From: AP-15 sp963795485
Lineage (GTDB): Bacteria; Pseudomonadota; Alphaproteobacteria; ATCC43930; CGMCC-115725
Reading direction: 5' to 3'
NCBI GenBank assembly: GCA_963795485.1
Contig: CAWCIL010000008.1
Location: 248,001-312,000, forward strand
DNA length: 64,000 nucleotides
Shown here: positions 34,917 to 43,844 of the stretch, piece by piece
Position numbering within the stretch: position 1 is the first letter of the stretch
Layout: every line of letters starts with the position of its first letter
The notes under the pieces: model-generated
Told to the model about the DNA's origin: nothing
The model's database searches: none
What the model saw: the letters and a program-made list of their open reading frames with translations, nothing else
Made by a program: the position numbers and the translations under genes

Positions 34917-34925
34917 ATCAGGAAG

Positions 34926-35351
34926 TCAGGCCGCTTCGGCCGCGTCCTTGTCCTCGGCGCCGGTCGGGCCGGAATCCTTGCCCTTGGCCGCGGGGTCGCG
35001 GTCGACCAGCTCGATCACCGCCATCGCCGCGTTGTCGCCATAGCGAAACCCGGCCTTGATGATGCGGGTGTAGCCGCCGGCGCGGCCGGCATAGCGCTCG
35101 GCCAAGCTCGTCATCAGTTTGTTGGCGAGCCCGGTATCCTGCAATCGGGCGATCGCCCGGCGCCGGCCGGCCAACCCGCCATGCTTGCCGATCGTGATCA
35201 GCCGCTCAACGATCGGGCGAAGATCCTTGGCTTTCGGCAAGGTCGTGGTGATCTGCTCGTGCTTGATCAGCGCGGCTGCAAGATTTTCGAACATCGCCTT
35301 GCGGTGCTCAGAGCGGCGGCTGAAGCTGCGGCCTTTCAGACGGTGGCGCAT
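34926..35351 (-). CDS. rplQ: 50S ribosomal protein L17
   Basis: A 141-residue L17, last gene of the alpha cluster. RHRLKGRSFSRRSEHRKAMF at the N-terminus and the ALIKHEQITTTLPKAKDLRP motif near 30-50 are diagnostic. A tail of about 25 residues rich in Glu, Asp and Ala (EDKDAAEAA at the end) extends the core, as often in alphaproteobacteria. It starts 7 nt after rpoA on the same strand. Confidence 0.98.
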   Translation of the reverse strand: MRHRLKGRSFSRRSEHRKAMFENLAAALIKHEQITTTLPKAKDLRPIVERLITIGKHGGLAGRRRAIARLQDTGLANKLMTSLAERYAGRAGGYTRIIKAGFRYGDNAAMAVIELVDRDPAAKGKDSGPTGAEDKDAAEAA

Positions 35352-35358
35352 CGGGCCC

Positions 35359-36375
35359 TCAATAGGGTTCGTCGAGCCGCTTGGCCAGCTCTTCGATGTT
35401 CTCGGGTGGCCAATTCGGGATCTCCATGCCGAGATGCAGTCCCATCTGGGCCAGTACTTCCTTGATCTCGTTCAAGGATTTACGCCCGAAATTCGGGGTT
35501 CGCAACATCTCTGCTTCCGATTTCTGAACGAGATCGCCGATATAGACGATGTTGTCGTTCTTCAAGCAATTGGCCGAGCGCACCGACAGCTCAAGCTCGT
35601 CGACCTTGCGCAACAGGTTCTTGTTGAACGGCAGCTCGCTCGGCCTCGCGTCGTCGGAGGGGTGGCGCGGCTCCTCGAAATTGATGAACAGCTGCAATTG
35701 GTCCTGCAGGATGCGGGCGGCGAGCGCTACGGCATCCTCGGGCGTCACCGCACCGTTGGTCTCGACCCGCATCGCCAGCCGGTCGTAGTCGGTGACCTGG
35801 CCAACGCGCGTATTCTCGACACGATAGGATACCTTGCGGACCGGGCTGAACAGGGCATCGACCGGGATCAGGCCGATCGGGGCATCCTCCGCCCGGTTCT
35901 GCGTGCCCGGCACGTATCCCTTGCCACTTTCGACGGTGAGCTCCATCGTAATCCTGGCGCCGCTGTCGAGGGTGCAGATCACCAAATCGGGGTTCATGAT
36001 GTCGATGTCGTGACCGGTTTCGATCGCGGCGGCGCGGATTTCACCCGGCCCGCTGGCGCGCAACCACATCCGCTTCGGACCTTCGCCGTACATCCGCAGG
36101 TCGATGCCTTTAACGTTGAGGACAATGTCGGTCACGTCTTCGAGGACGCCGGGGATCGACGAGAATTCATGCAGCACCCCCTCGATCTGTAGCGAGGTCA
36201 CCGCCGCTCCTTGCAACGAGGAGAGCAGCACGCGCCGCAAGGCGTTGCCCAAAGTCAGTCCGAAGCCGCGCTCCAGCGGCTCGGCGACCACGGTCGCGCT
36301 CCGCTTCGGATCGTCACCCGGCTCTACCGAGAGTTGTTTCGGCTTGATTAGGGTCTGCCAGTTCTTTTGAAGCAC
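35359..36375 (-). CDS. rpoA: RNA polymerase subunit alpha
   Basis: A 338-residue alpha subunit. The N-terminal assembly domain has AEPLERGFGLTLGNALRRVL near 32-51 and LHEFSSIPGVLEDV near 66; the C-terminal DNA-binding domain has LELSVRSANCLKNDNIVYIG near 258 and LRTPNFGRKSLNEIKEVL near 290, which contact UP elements and activators. The frame is intact. It lies between rpsK and rplQ in the usual alpha-operon order; a stable hairpin occupies the rpsK-rpoA spacer. Confidence 0.99.
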   Translation of the reverse strand: MLQKNWQTLIKPKQLSVEPGDDPKRSATVVAEPLERGFGLTLGNALRRVLLSSLQGAAVTSLQIEGVLHEFSSIPGVLEDVTDIVLNVKGIDLRMYGEGPKRMWLRASGPGEIRAAAIETGHDIDIMNPDLVICTLDSGARITMELTVESGKGYVPGTQNRAEDAPIGLIPVDALFSPVRKVSYRVENTRVGQVTDYDRLAMRVETNGAVTPEDAVALAARILQDQLQLFINFEEPRHPSDDARPSELPFNKNLLRKVDELELSVRSANCLKNDNIVYIGDLVQKSEAEMLRTPNFGRKSLNEIKEVLAQMGLHLGMEIPNWPPENIEELAKRLDEPY

Positions 36376-36455
36376 GATTGAAACCTCGATCGGTGGAGGC
36401 GAACGCCATCCGCGGCAACAGCCGGCGATAGCGCAGCCGGCATTTCTCGATTAGT

Positions 36456-36473
36456 CCCGCCGTCGCCGGCGGG
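36456..36473 (-). other. Hairpin in the rpsK-rpoA spacer
   Basis: CCCGCC (36456-36461), GTCGCC loop and GGCGGG (36468-36473) form a GC stem in the 110-nt gap between rpsK and rpoA. It has no T-run and so would not fully terminate; it may set relative expression or mRNA processing. Confidence 0.35.
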
Positions 36474-36485
36474 GCGGTCTGCCGG

Positions 36486-36884
36486 TCAGACGCGGCGCCG
36501 TTTGGGCGGCCGGCAACCGTTGTGCGGGATCGGCGTCACATCCCGGATCGAGGTGACCGCAAATCCCACCGCCTGCAAGGCGCGCAATGCCGACTCGCGT
36601 CCCGATCCGGGACCCTTGACCTCGATCTCCAAGGTGCGCATGCCATGCTCCATGGCCTTGCGCCCGGCGTCTTCGGCAGCCACCTGTGCCGCATACGGCG
36701 TCGATTTGCGCGAGCCCTTGAACCCCTGGCTGCCCGATGACGACCAGGCGATGGTGTTTCCCTGCGCGTCGGTGATCGTGATCATCGTATTGTTGAAGGT
36801 GGCGTTCACATGCGCCGTCCCCGAAGTAATGTTCTTGCGTTCGCGCCGCCGCAGGCGCGGCGCCGCTGCCGCCGTTCTGGCCAT
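36486..36884 (-). CDS. rpsK: 30S ribosomal protein S11
   Basis: A 132-residue S11. Diagnostic sequences are GTAHVNATFNNTMITITDAQ near 22-41, AWSSSGSQGFKGSRKSTPYA near 46-65 and the C-terminal DVTPIPHNGCRPPKRRRV. The N-terminus is short and basic (MARTAAAAPRLRRRERKN). Located between rpsM and rpoA; frame intact. Confidence 0.98.
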   Translation of the reverse strand: MARTAAAAPRLRRRERKNITSGTAHVNATFNNTMITITDAQGNTIAWSSSGSQGFKGSRKSTPYAAQVAAEDAGRKAMEHGMRTLEIEVKGPGSGRESALRALQAVGFAVTSIRDVTPIPHNGCRPPKRRRV

Positions 36885-36919
36885 CGATCTGGTTCCGCCG
36901 CTTCGCTGGGTCTCGAGCT

Positions 36920-37288
<369 letters not shown>

Positions 37289-37348
37289 GTGCGCTTCTCC
37301 TTGAAAGAGATCAGATAAGAGCGGAATCGACAGTTCGCAAGGGCATCT

Positions 37349-37376
37349 ACTATAGCGATGTCCAATCGAGCGTCAA
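37349..37376 (-). promoter_or_regulatory. Promoter of the alpha operon (rpsM-rpsK-rpoA-rplQ)
   Basis: On the minus strand TTGACG (37376-37371), a 16-bp spacer and TATAGT (37354-37349) form a near-consensus sigma70-type promoter in the adk-rpsM spacer, about 60 nt upstream of the rpsM ATG. It would let the alpha cluster be transcribed independently of the spc cluster. Confidence 0.65.
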
Positions 37377-37427
37377 CCCGGCTTGCGCAGCGCCGCCAAT
37401 CGACCACCGCCACGCGTCCCTCGTCGA

Positions 37428-38072
37428 TCACCCCAGGATCTCACCGATCTGACGCGCCACCTCGCCTATCCCGCCCATGCCGTCGACGACGCGCAGGATG
37501 CCGCGGGCGCGGTAATACGGCAGGATCGGTGCGGTCTGGCGACGATACACGTCCAGACGCGCCTTGACGGCCTCGGGCCGGTCATCGGGCCGGTGCACGA
37601 ATTCACAGCTGCCGCAAACATCGCACGCGCCTTCCTGGCGCGGGCGATGCAAACGCTCATGGTAGCTCGCCCCGCAGCGGGCGCAGGTAAACCGCCCGGA
37701 CAGCCGGTCGATCAGCACCGCCTCGTCGACCTCGATGTTGATGGCGTGGTCGAGGCCAAGCCGACGTTTGGTCAACATCTCATCGAGCGCCTGGGCCTGC
37801 GGCACGGTGCGTGGGAAGCCGTCGAGAACAAAGCCTGCGCGGCAATCGGGTTCGATGATGCGCGCGGCGATCATCTCGATGATGATCCCGTCCGGGACCA
37901 GTTGGCCCGAATCCATGATGGTCTTGACCCGCATCCCGAACTCGCTGCCAGAAGCGGTGGCCGCACGCAGCATGTCGCCGGTGGCGAGATGGCGGATGCC
38001 GCGGCTTTGCTCGATCCGCTTGGCTTGGGTCCCTTTTCCCGATCCCGGTGCGCCGAGCAGGACCAGGTTCAT
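37428..38072 (-). CDS. adk: Adenylate kinase
   Basis: A 214-residue long-form adenylate kinase (ATP + AMP to 2 ADP). The P-loop is NLVLLGAPGSGKGTQAKR, AMP-binding residues lie in RHLATGDMLRAA near 31, and FVLDGFPRTVPQA near 82 is the kinase signature. The LID contains CARCGASYHERLHRP and CDVCGSCEF, a Cys-x2-Cys ... Cys-x2-Cys set that should bind zinc structurally. Its ATG overlaps the secY stop (ATGA), so the two are translationally coupled. Confidence 0.98.
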   Translation of the reverse strand: MNLVLLGAPGSGKGTQAKRIEQSRGIRHLATGDMLRAATASGSEFGMRVKTIMDSGQLVPDGIIIEMIAARIIEPDCRAGFVLDGFPRTVPQAQALDEMLTKRRLGLDHAINIEVDEAVLIDRLSGRFTCARCGASYHERLHRPRQEGACDVCGSCEFVHRPDDRPEAVKARLDVYRRQTAPILPYYRARGILRVVDGMGGIGEVARQIGEILG

Positions 38073-39421
38073 CCCCGCCGCCCCCTGAGCTTCGCCTTCT
38101 TGATCAGGCCTTCGTACTGATGGGCCAACAGGTGCGAATGGATCTGGGCAACGGTGTCCATCGTCACACTCACGACGATTAAGAGGCTGGTTCCGCCGAA
38201 ATAAAAGGGAACTGAATATTGCGAAATCAGGATCTCGGGCAGGATGCAGACCGCTGCCAGATACGCCGCGCCGACTACGGTCAACCGGGTCAGGATGTAA
38301 TCGAGATAATCGGCGGTGTTTTTTCCCGGCCGAATGCCGGGAATAAAGCCGCCATATTTACGCAAATTGTCGGCCGTCTCAGTCGGATTGAACACGATAG
38401 CAGTGTAGAAAAACGTGAAGAAGACAATCAACGCGACATAGAGCGCCATATAGAGCGGTCGGCCGTGGGCGAGATAGGCCGTTATCTCTCCGAGCCAGCC
38501 GGCAAACCCACCACCCCCGGTCGATGAGAAATTGGCGACCGTCGCCGGCAGCAGCAGCAGCGAGGAGGCAAAGATCGGCGGGATCACGCCGGAGGTGTTG
38601 AGCTTGAGTGGCAGGTGCGAGGCATCGCCGCCGAACATCTTGTTGCCGACCTGGCGTTTAGGATACTGGACGAGAATACGGCGCTGGGCGCGCTCCATGA
38701 ACACGATGAAGGTGACGACCGCCACCGACAAGAGCAGGAAAAAGATGATAAAATAGGTGGATATCGCGCCGGTGCGGCCAAGTTCCAGCGTCGACGCCAG
38801 CGCGTGCGGCAGGTTGGCGACGATGCCCGACATGATGATCAGCGAGATGCCGTTGCCGATGCCGCGCTCGGTGATCTGCTCGCCAAGCCACATCAGGAAC
38901 ACCGTGCCGCCGACCAAAGTCACGACCGTGACCAGGCGGAAGAATAATCCTGGATTGAGCACCGCCGTTTCGGCTCCCGCATGCATGCCCTCGATGCCGA
39001 CGGCGATCCCGTAGGCCTGGACCAGTCCCAACAGGACGGTGCCGTAGCGGGTATATTGATTGAGCGTCTTGCGACCGCTCTCGCCCTCCTTTTTCAGCGC
39101 CTCCAGGGTCGGCGACACCGCGGTCAGCAACTGGATGATGATCGATGCCGAGATGTACGGCATGATGCCAAGCGCAAAGATTGTCATGCGCCCGAGCGCG
39201 CCGCCCGAGAACATGTCGAACATGCCGAGGATGCCGCCGGCATTGCGCGAAAAGATTTGGCTGAGGATCGATGGGTCGATTCCGGGGATCGGGATGTAGG
39301 TGCCGAGCCGATAAATCAGCAGCGCGCCGAGGGTGAACCAGATTCGGCTCTTCAGCTCGGTCGCCTTGGTAAAGGCGGAAAGATTGATGCTGGAAGCGAG
39401 TTGCTCGGCGACTGACGCCAT
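38069..39421 (-). CDS. secY: Protein translocase subunit SecY
   Basis: A 450-residue, ten-helix channel of the Sec translocon. The N-terminal cytosolic helix leads into RIWFTLGALLIYRLGTYIPI, then the plug region (IFSRNAGGILGMFDMFSGGA), GIMPYISASIIIQLLTAV, the VQYPKRQVGNKMFGG loop and FNPTETADNLRKYGGFIPGI near 350. The C-terminal loop HQYEGLIKKAKLRGRRG contacts ribosome/SecA. ATG at 39421 is preferred over an upstream in-frame start because MASVAEQLASSINLSAF is the usual N-terminus. Frame intact; overlaps adk by 4 nt. Confidence 0.98.
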   Translation of the reverse strand: MASVAEQLASSINLSAFTKATELKSRIWFTLGALLIYRLGTYIPIPGIDPSILSQIFSRNAGGILGMFDMFSGGALGRMTIFALGIMPYISASIIIQLLTAVSPTLEALKKEGESGRKTLNQYTRYGTVLLGLVQAYGIAVGIEGMHAGAETAVLNPGLFFRLVTVVTLVGGTVFLMWLGEQITERGIGNGISLIIMSGIVANLPHALASTLELGRTGAISTYFIIFFLLLSVAVVTFIVFMERAQRRILVQYPKRQVGNKMFGGDASHLPLKLNTSGVIPPIFASSLLLLPATVANFSSTGGGGFAGWLGEITAYLAHGRPLYMALYVALIVFFTFFYTAIVFNPTETADNLRKYGGFIPGIRPGKNTADYLDYILTRLTVVGAAYLAAVCILPEILISQYSVPFYFGGTSLLIVVSVTMDTVAQIHSHLLAHQYEGLIKKAKLRGRRG

Positions 39422-39539
39422 CTGACGTATCCCTAGACAAGGCCCCGACTGGACCAACGCCCCGACTGTGGTCGACAACCGGGCTCGACCCGCAGCCCGA
39501 CCCGAGGATCAGGCCGAACCCGGCGGTGGACGGCCGGGT

Positions 39540-40043
39540 TCAGGCTGGGCCGGCCGCCTCAGGTTTTGGTTTTTGCGCCCGTCCGGCGCGGATGATCACG
39601 CTGCCCCCGACGCTTTCGACCGCGGCGATCGCCGCCTTCGAGGCGCCGGCCACCGTAATCGTCAACGCCGCGCGCAGTTTGCCCTTGGCCAGCAAGCGCA
39701 CGCCATCGCCCTGTCGCCGCAGCACCCCCGCGGCGACCAATGCCGCACCGTCGAGCGTGCCCTCCGATTTGAGCTTGCCGGCGTCGAGCGCCTGCTGCAG
39801 GCGGCCGAGATTGACCACCTTGAAATCCGGCCGAAACATACTGTTGTCGAAGCCGCGCTTCGGCAGTCGGCGGTGCAACGGGGTCTGGCCGCCTTCGAAC
39901 CCGTTGAGCGCCACCCCGCTGCGCGCAGTCTGGCCCTTGCCGCCACGCGCCGAGGTCTTCCCTTTGCCCGACCCGATCCCGCGCCCGACCCGTTTTGCCC
40001 GGTAATGCGCGCCCGGATTGTCCCTGATTTCGTTGAGCTTCAT
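39540..40043 (-). CDS. rplO: 50S ribosomal protein L15
   Basis: A 167-residue L15. MKLNEIRDNPGAHYRAKRVG and RGIGSGKGKTSARGGKGQTA form the characteristic Gly/Lys/Arg-rich extended N-terminus; GGQTPLHRRLPKRGFDN follows near 50. A short Pro/Ala tail extends the C-terminus (QKPKPEAAGPA). A 118-nt gap separates it from secY. Confidence 0.97.
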   Translation of the reverse strand: MKLNEIRDNPGAHYRAKRVGRGIGSGKGKTSARGGKGQTARSGVALNGFEGGQTPLHRRLPKRGFDNSMFRPDFKVVNLGRLQQALDAGKLKSEGTLDGAALVAAGVLRRQGDGVRLLAKGKLRAALTITVAGASKAAIAAVESVGGSVIIRAGRAQKPKPEAAGPA

Positions 40044-40064
40044 CGTTTGGACCCCCTGGCTCGT

Positions 40065-40301
40065 TCAGCGCCGCGCCGGTTCATCCTTTTCCCCCACGAT
40101 CCGCACCAGGTGCTTCACCTTGTTGATCATGCCTCGGATCGACGGGGTGTCTTCGAGGACACGGCGGCGATGCCGCTTGTTCAGACCAAGCCCTTTGAGG
40201 GTCGCCTCCTGGTCGTGCCGTCGCCCGATCGGGCTGCCCGTCTGCTCGACCGTTACCGTTTTTTTGCCCTCCGTCACGTCGCGGGTCACGTCGGCCATCA
40301 C
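40065..40301 (-). CDS. rpmD: 50S ribosomal protein L30
   Basis: A 78-residue L30, slightly longer than the usual ~60 because of an N-terminal extension (MADVTRDVTEGKKT). The L30 core is VTVEQTGSPIGRRHDQEATL and GLGLNKRHRRRVLEDTPSIR, ending in MINKVKHLVRIV. Its ATG overlaps the rpsE stop in an ATGA. Confidence 0.95.
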   Translation of the reverse strand: MMADVTRDVTEGKKTVTVEQTGSPIGRRHDQEATLKGLGLNKRHRRRVLEDTPSIRGMINKVKHLVRIVGEKDEPARR

Positions 40302-40888
40302 GCCGGCTCCCGAGCCTCGGCATCGCGGCGGCCGAGGATCTCGCCGACCTTCTTGCCGCGCCGCGCCGCCACCGCGCGGGGGCTGGTGGCCCGGCCGAGT
40401 GCCGCAAAGGTCGCCTTGATCATATTGTGCGGGTTCGCGCTGCCGGTCGACTTGGCGACGATATCATGGACGCCTAGCGCCTCGAAGATCGCCCGCATCG
40501 GGCCGCCAGCGATGATCCCGGTGCCGGGTTTGGCGGCGCGCATGATGACCTGACCGGCGCCGTAGCTGCTCTCGATGTCATGATGCAGGGTGCGCCCTTC
40601 GCGCAATGGCACGCGGATCATGCTGCGCCGCGCCTGCTCGGTGGCCTTGCGGATCGCTTCGGGGACCTCGCGCGCCTTGCCGGCGCCATAGCCGACCCGC
40701 CCCTTGCGGTCGCCGACGACGACGAGCGCGGCAAAGCCGAAGCGCCGGCCGCCCTTGACCACCTTGGCGACGCGGTTGATGTTGACGAGCTTTTCGGCGA
40801 ACTCGCTCTCTTCGCGGTCGCGCGACTGGCGATCGCCGTCGCCGCGCCCGCGCCGTTCGCCCTGATTGCGTGCCATCGTGCGCGCCAT
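40298..40888 (-). CDS. rpsE: 30S ribosomal protein S5
   Basis: A 196-residue S5. A basic/acidic N-terminal extension (NQGERRGRGDGDRQSRDREE) precedes the double-stranded-RNA-binding fold with INRVAKVVKGGRRFGFAALV, GDRKGRVGYGAGKAREVPEA and the GTGIIAGGPMRAIFEALGVH segment. Start 40888 has GGAAGGGA 7 nt upstream; ATGs on either side lack one. Followed by rpmD in an ATGA overlap. Confidence 0.97.
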   Translation of the reverse strand: MARTMARNQGERRGRGDGDRQSRDREESEFAEKLVNINRVAKVVKGGRRFGFAALVVVGDRKGRVGYGAGKAREVPEAIRKATEQARRSMIRVPLREGRTLHHDIESSYGAGQVIMRAAKPGTGIIAGGPMRAIFEALGVHDIVAKSTGSANPHNMIKATFAALGRATSPRAVAARRGKKVGEILGRRDAEAREPA

Positions 40889-40917
40889 GAGCAATCCCTT
40901 CCAGATATCCGGTCGCT

Positions 40918-41283
40918 CTAAAAATCCAGTCCGCCCTCGCGGGCGGCGTCGGCCAGGGCCTTGACCCGGCCGTGAAACAGATAGGCGCCGCGATCGAACA
41001 CGACGCGCTCGACCCCGGCGGCCTTCGCCCGTTCAGCGATCAGCTTGCCGACGGCACCCGCCGCGGCGATGTCGGCACCGGTTCTGAGGCTCGCCTTGAG
41101 GGCGCCGTCGAGGCTCGACGCCGCCGCCAACGTCCGGCCGGCCGAATCATCGATGACCTGCGCATAGATATGCTTTGACGAGCGGAAAACTGAGAGCCGC
41201 GGCCGATTGTTGGCGGCGCGGCGCAGATTGGCCCGCACCCGCTGGCGCCGGCGCAGGAACAGGGCTTTGGCTGGTTGCGGCAT
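40918..41283 (-). CDS. rplR: 50S ribosomal protein L18
   Basis: A 121-residue L18 that binds 5S rRNA. RRRQRVRANLRRAANNRPRL near 11-30, SVFRSSKHIYAQVIDDSAGR near 31-50 and VFDRGAYLFHGRVKALADAA near 95-114 are the family signatures. It lies 5 nt after rplF and 29 nt before rpsE. Confidence 0.97.
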   Translation of the reverse strand: MPQPAKALFLRRRQRVRANLRRAANNRPRLSVFRSSKHIYAQVIDDSAGRTLAAASSLDGALKASLRTGADIAAAGAVGKLIAERAKAAGVERVVFDRGAYLFHGRVKALADAAREGGLDF

Positions 41284-41288
41284 CGGGG

Positions 41289-41822
41289 CTATTTCTTCTT
41301 GCCTTCCTTGCGGCGGACGATCTCGCCGGCATATTTGATGCCCTTGCCTTTATAGGGTTCGGGCGGGCGAAAGGCGCGGATTTCCGCAGCGACCTGGCCG
41401 ACGCGCTGACGGTCGGCGCCGCTGACGGCGATGGCGGTCGGCCGCGCGCAGACGATGCTGACATCCTCCGGAATCGGAAACGGGATGTCGTGGCTGTAGC
41501 CGAGCTGCAGGTTCAAGACCTTGCCCTGAACCGCGGCGCGGTAGCCGACGCCGTTGATCTCGAGACCGACCGAGAAGCCCTTCGACACTCCGGTCACCAT
41601 GTTGCTGACCAACGCGCGGGTCGTGCCCCACATGGCGCGCGCCTCTTTGGTGTCACCCGCGGGCATGACCGTGACCGCGCCGTCGGCGACAGTCGCAGTG
41701 ACGGTGTTGCTGACGACCAGGCGCAGCGTTCCGAGCCCGCCTTTCGCCGTCAAGGTGCGACCCGAGAGCTCGACCTCTACACCCTCTGGGATCGGCACCG
41801 GGTTTTTGCCGATGCGTGACAT
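41289..41822 (-). CDS. rplF: 50S ribosomal protein L6
   Basis: A 177-residue L6 with two repeated alpha/beta domains. MSRIGKNPVPIPEGVEVELS opens it; GTTRALVSNMVTGVSKGFSV near 70 and EIRAFRPPEPYKGKGIKYAG near 148 are diagnostic. The start at 41822 matches the invariant MSRIGKxP; in-frame sequence upstream belongs to the antisense/other frame of rpsH. Confidence 0.98.
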   Translation of the reverse strand: MSRIGKNPVPIPEGVEVELSGRTLTAKGGLGTLRLVVSNTVTATVADGAVTVMPAGDTKEARAMWGTTRALVSNMVTGVSKGFSVGLEINGVGYRAAVQGKVLNLQLGYSHDIPFPIPEDVSIVCARPTAIAVSGADRQRVGQVAAEIRAFRPPEPYKGKGIKYAGEIVRRKEGKKK

Positions 41823-41841
41823 TGGAATCCCCTCAAAACCC

Positions 41842-42240
41842 TCAAAACACCCGGCAGAGCACTTCGCCGCCGACTTTGGCGACGCGGGCTTCGTTGTCGG
41901 ACAAGACCCCGCGCGGGGTGGACAGGACGGCGATGCCGAGCCCGTTGTAGGTCCGCGGCAGATCGGCGATCCGCGAATAGATGCGCCGCCCGGGCTTCGA
42001 TACCCGCGCGATCTCACGGATCACCGGTTCCCCGTCGACGTATTTGAGCTCGATCTTGAGCTCGGCGACGCCTGGCCGCAGATCTTCGCGGCTGTAGCCA
42101 CGGATGTAGCCCTCGCGCTTTAGAACTTCGAGCACATTGGCGCGGATCTTGGAAGCGGGCGAGGCGACCACCGCCTGACGCGCCCGCTGCCCGTTGCGAA
42201 TCCGCGTCAGCATGTCTCCCAACGGGTCGCTCATCGTCAT
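41842..42240 (-). CDS. rpsH: 30S ribosomal protein S8
   Basis: A 132-residue S8, central to 16S assembly. DPLGDMLTRIRNGQRARQA near 5-23 and the C-terminal GLGIAVLSTPRGVLSDNEAR are diagnostic. Start 42240 is supported by AGGAGGATCG about 9 nt upstream; an ATG two codons later is a weaker choice. In E. coli S8 represses its own operon; no such site was identified here. Confidence 0.97.
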   Translation of the reverse strand: MTMSDPLGDMLTRIRNGQRARQAVVASPASKIRANVLEVLKREGYIRGYSREDLRPGVAELKIELKYVDGEPVIREIARVSKPGRRIYSRIADLPRTYNGLGIAVLSTPRGVLSDNEARVAKVGGEVLCRVF

Positions 42241-42253
42241 CGCCGCGATCCTC

Positions 42254-42559
42254 CTACCAGCTCGACTTCAGCATGCCCGGAATCTGCCCCGAAGAGGCGA
42301 GCTCACGCACAGCGATGCGCGACAGCTTGAACTTGCGGTAGAACCCGCGCGGCCGACCGGTCAGGGCACAACGGTTGCGCACCCGCGTCGGCGACCCGTT
42401 GCGCGGCAGCATGGCTAGCTTCAGCTGCGCCGCAAACCGCTCCTCCGGCGGGGCGGTGCGGTCGATCGCGATCTCCTTCAGTCGGGCGCGGCGGGGTGCG
42501 GTCTGCTTGGCGAGCTTGATTCGCCGGGCGTTCTTCTCGATCGCGCTCTTTTTTGCCAT
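42254..42559 (-). CDS. rpsN: 30S ribosomal protein S14
   Basis: A 101-residue S14 of the long, zinc-free (C-minus) type: the zinc-binding Cys pairs are absent. MAKKSAIEKNARRIKLAKQT at the start and RNRCALTGRPRGFYRKFKLS near 61-80 are diagnostic; ends GQIPGMLKSSW. Lies between rplE and rpsH. Confidence 0.98.
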   Translation of the reverse strand: MAKKSAIEKNARRIKLAKQTAPRRARLKEIAIDRTAPPEERFAAQLKLAMLPRNGSPTRVRNRCALTGRPRGFYRKFKLSRIAVRELASSGQIPGMLKSSW

Positions 42560-42579
42560 GGGCTGAACTCCTGACCCGA

Positions 42580-43125
42580 TCAGTTCGCAAACGGCATGTC
42601 GAAGCCTTTGAGCAGCGCCTTTGCCTCGGCATCGCTTTTTGCCGTCGTGGTGACGACGACGTTCATCCCGCGCACCGCGTCGACCCGGTCGTAATCGACT
42701 TCCGGGAAGACGATCTGCTCCTTGAGGCCGAGCGCGAAATTGCCGCGCCCGTCGAAGCTCTTACCCGGAATTCCGCGGAAGTCGCGCACCCGCGGCAGCG
42801 CGACGTTGACCAGCCGGTCGAGGAATTCGTACATGCGCTGCCGCCGGAGCGTGACCTTGCAGCCGATCGGCATGCCCTGGCGCAGCTTGAAGGTGGCGAT
42901 CGACCGCTTGGCCTTGGTGATGACCGGGTGCTGGCCGGTGATCGCGGTCAATTCGCCGGCCGCGGCCTCGACTTTTTTGCTGTCCTGCACCGCCTCGCCG
43001 ACCCCCATATTGACGACGATCTTATCGAGACGCGGCACCTGCATCGGATTGGTGTAGCCGAATTCCGCCATCAACGCCGGGCGCAGCGTTGTCTCGTAAT
43101 GCTCCTGCAGGCGCGGCTTGCTCAT
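42580..43125 (-). CDS. rplE: 50S ribosomal protein L5
   Basis: A 181-residue L5, a 5S rRNA and P-site tRNA contact. Key sequences are YTNPMQVPRLDKIVVNMGVG near 24-43, GQHPVITKAKRSIATFKLRQ near 64, RDFRGIPGKSFDGRGNFALG near 110 and FPEVDYDRVDAVRGMNVVVT near 137. ATG at 43125 gives the normal length; longer in-frame sequence upstream overlaps rplX. Confidence 0.98.
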   Translation of the reverse strand: MSKPRLQEHYETTLRPALMAEFGYTNPMQVPRLDKIVVNMGVGEAVQDSKKVEAAAGELTAITGQHPVITKAKRSIATFKLRQGMPIGCKVTLRRQRMYEFLDRLVNVALPRVRDFRGIPGKSFDGRGNFALGLKEQIVFPEVDYDRVDAVRGMNVVVTTTAKSDAEAKALLKGFDMPFAN

Positions 43126-43132
43126 ATCTCTC

Positions 43133-43453
43133 TCACCTGTCGATGACTTCGCCCGAGCGGCGGGCGACCCGGACCTTGCGGCCATCGTCGAGGACTTTGT
43201 AGCCGATGCGGGTCGGCTTGCCCGAACCCGGGTCGACATGGGCGACGTTGGAGACGTGCAATGCCAATTCCTTCTCTACGATCCCGCCGGGTTCGCCCAT
43301 CCGCGGCTTCGTATGCCGCTTGGCGACATTGACGCCCTGGACGACGACGCGCCGCTCGATCGGAAAGACGCGCAGCACCTCGCCGGTCCGGCCCTTGTCG
43401 CGGCCGCTGATGACGACGACGTTGTCGCCCTTTTTGATCTTCAGCTTTGGCAT
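43133..43453 (-). CDS. rplX: 50S ribosomal protein L24
   Basis: A 106-residue L24 with a KOW motif: KIKKGDNVVVISGRDKGRTG near 4-23, followed by GVNVAKRHTKPRMGEPGGIV near 40-59. It initiates 50S assembly on 23S rRNA. Located between rplN and rplE with short spacers. Confidence 0.98.
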   Translation of the reverse strand: MPKLKIKKGDNVVVISGRDKGRTGEVLRVFPIERRVVVQGVNVAKRHTKPRMGEPGGIVEKELALHVSNVAHVDPGSGKPTRIGYKVLDDGRKVRVARRSGEVIDR

Positions 43454-43475
43454 GGCCTCGCTCCGGACAAAGGGC

Positions 43476-43844
43476 TCACAACACTTCAGGGGCGAGCGAG
43501 ACGATCTTCATGAACCGGCGTGCCCGCAGCTCGCGGGTGACCGGGCCGAAGATGCGCGTCCCGATCGGCTCGCCCGCCGGGGAGATCAGCACCGCGGCAT
43601 TGCGGTCGAAGCGGATAGCGCTGCCGTTGACGCGGCGGATTTCCTTGACGGTGCGCACGATGACCGCGCGGTGCACATCGCCTTTTTTGACCCGGCCGCG
43701 CGGGATCGCCTCCTTGACCGAGACGATGATCACGTCGCCGACGGTCGCGGTTCGGCGCTTGGAGCCGCCCAGGACCTTGATGCACTGCACCCGGCGCGCG
43801 CCTGAATTGTCGGCGACGTCGAGGTTCGTCTGCATCTGGATCAT
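43476..43844 (-). CDS. rplN: 50S ribosomal protein L14
   Basis: A 122-residue L14, exactly the usual length. MIQMQTNLDVADNSGARRVQ starts the protein; GDVIIVSVKEAIPRGRVKKG and AVIVRTVKEIRRVNGSAIRF follow, and it ends with FMKIVSLAPEVL. Start 43844 overlaps the likely rpsQ stop (ATGA), giving translational coupling once the rpsQ frameshift is repaired. Confidence 0.98.
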   Translation of the reverse strand: MIQMQTNLDVADNSGARRVQCIKVLGGSKRRTATVGDVIIVSVKEAIPRGRVKKGDVHRAVIVRTVKEIRRVNGSAIRFDRNAAVLISPAGEPIGTRIFGPVTRELRARRFMKIVSLAPEVL

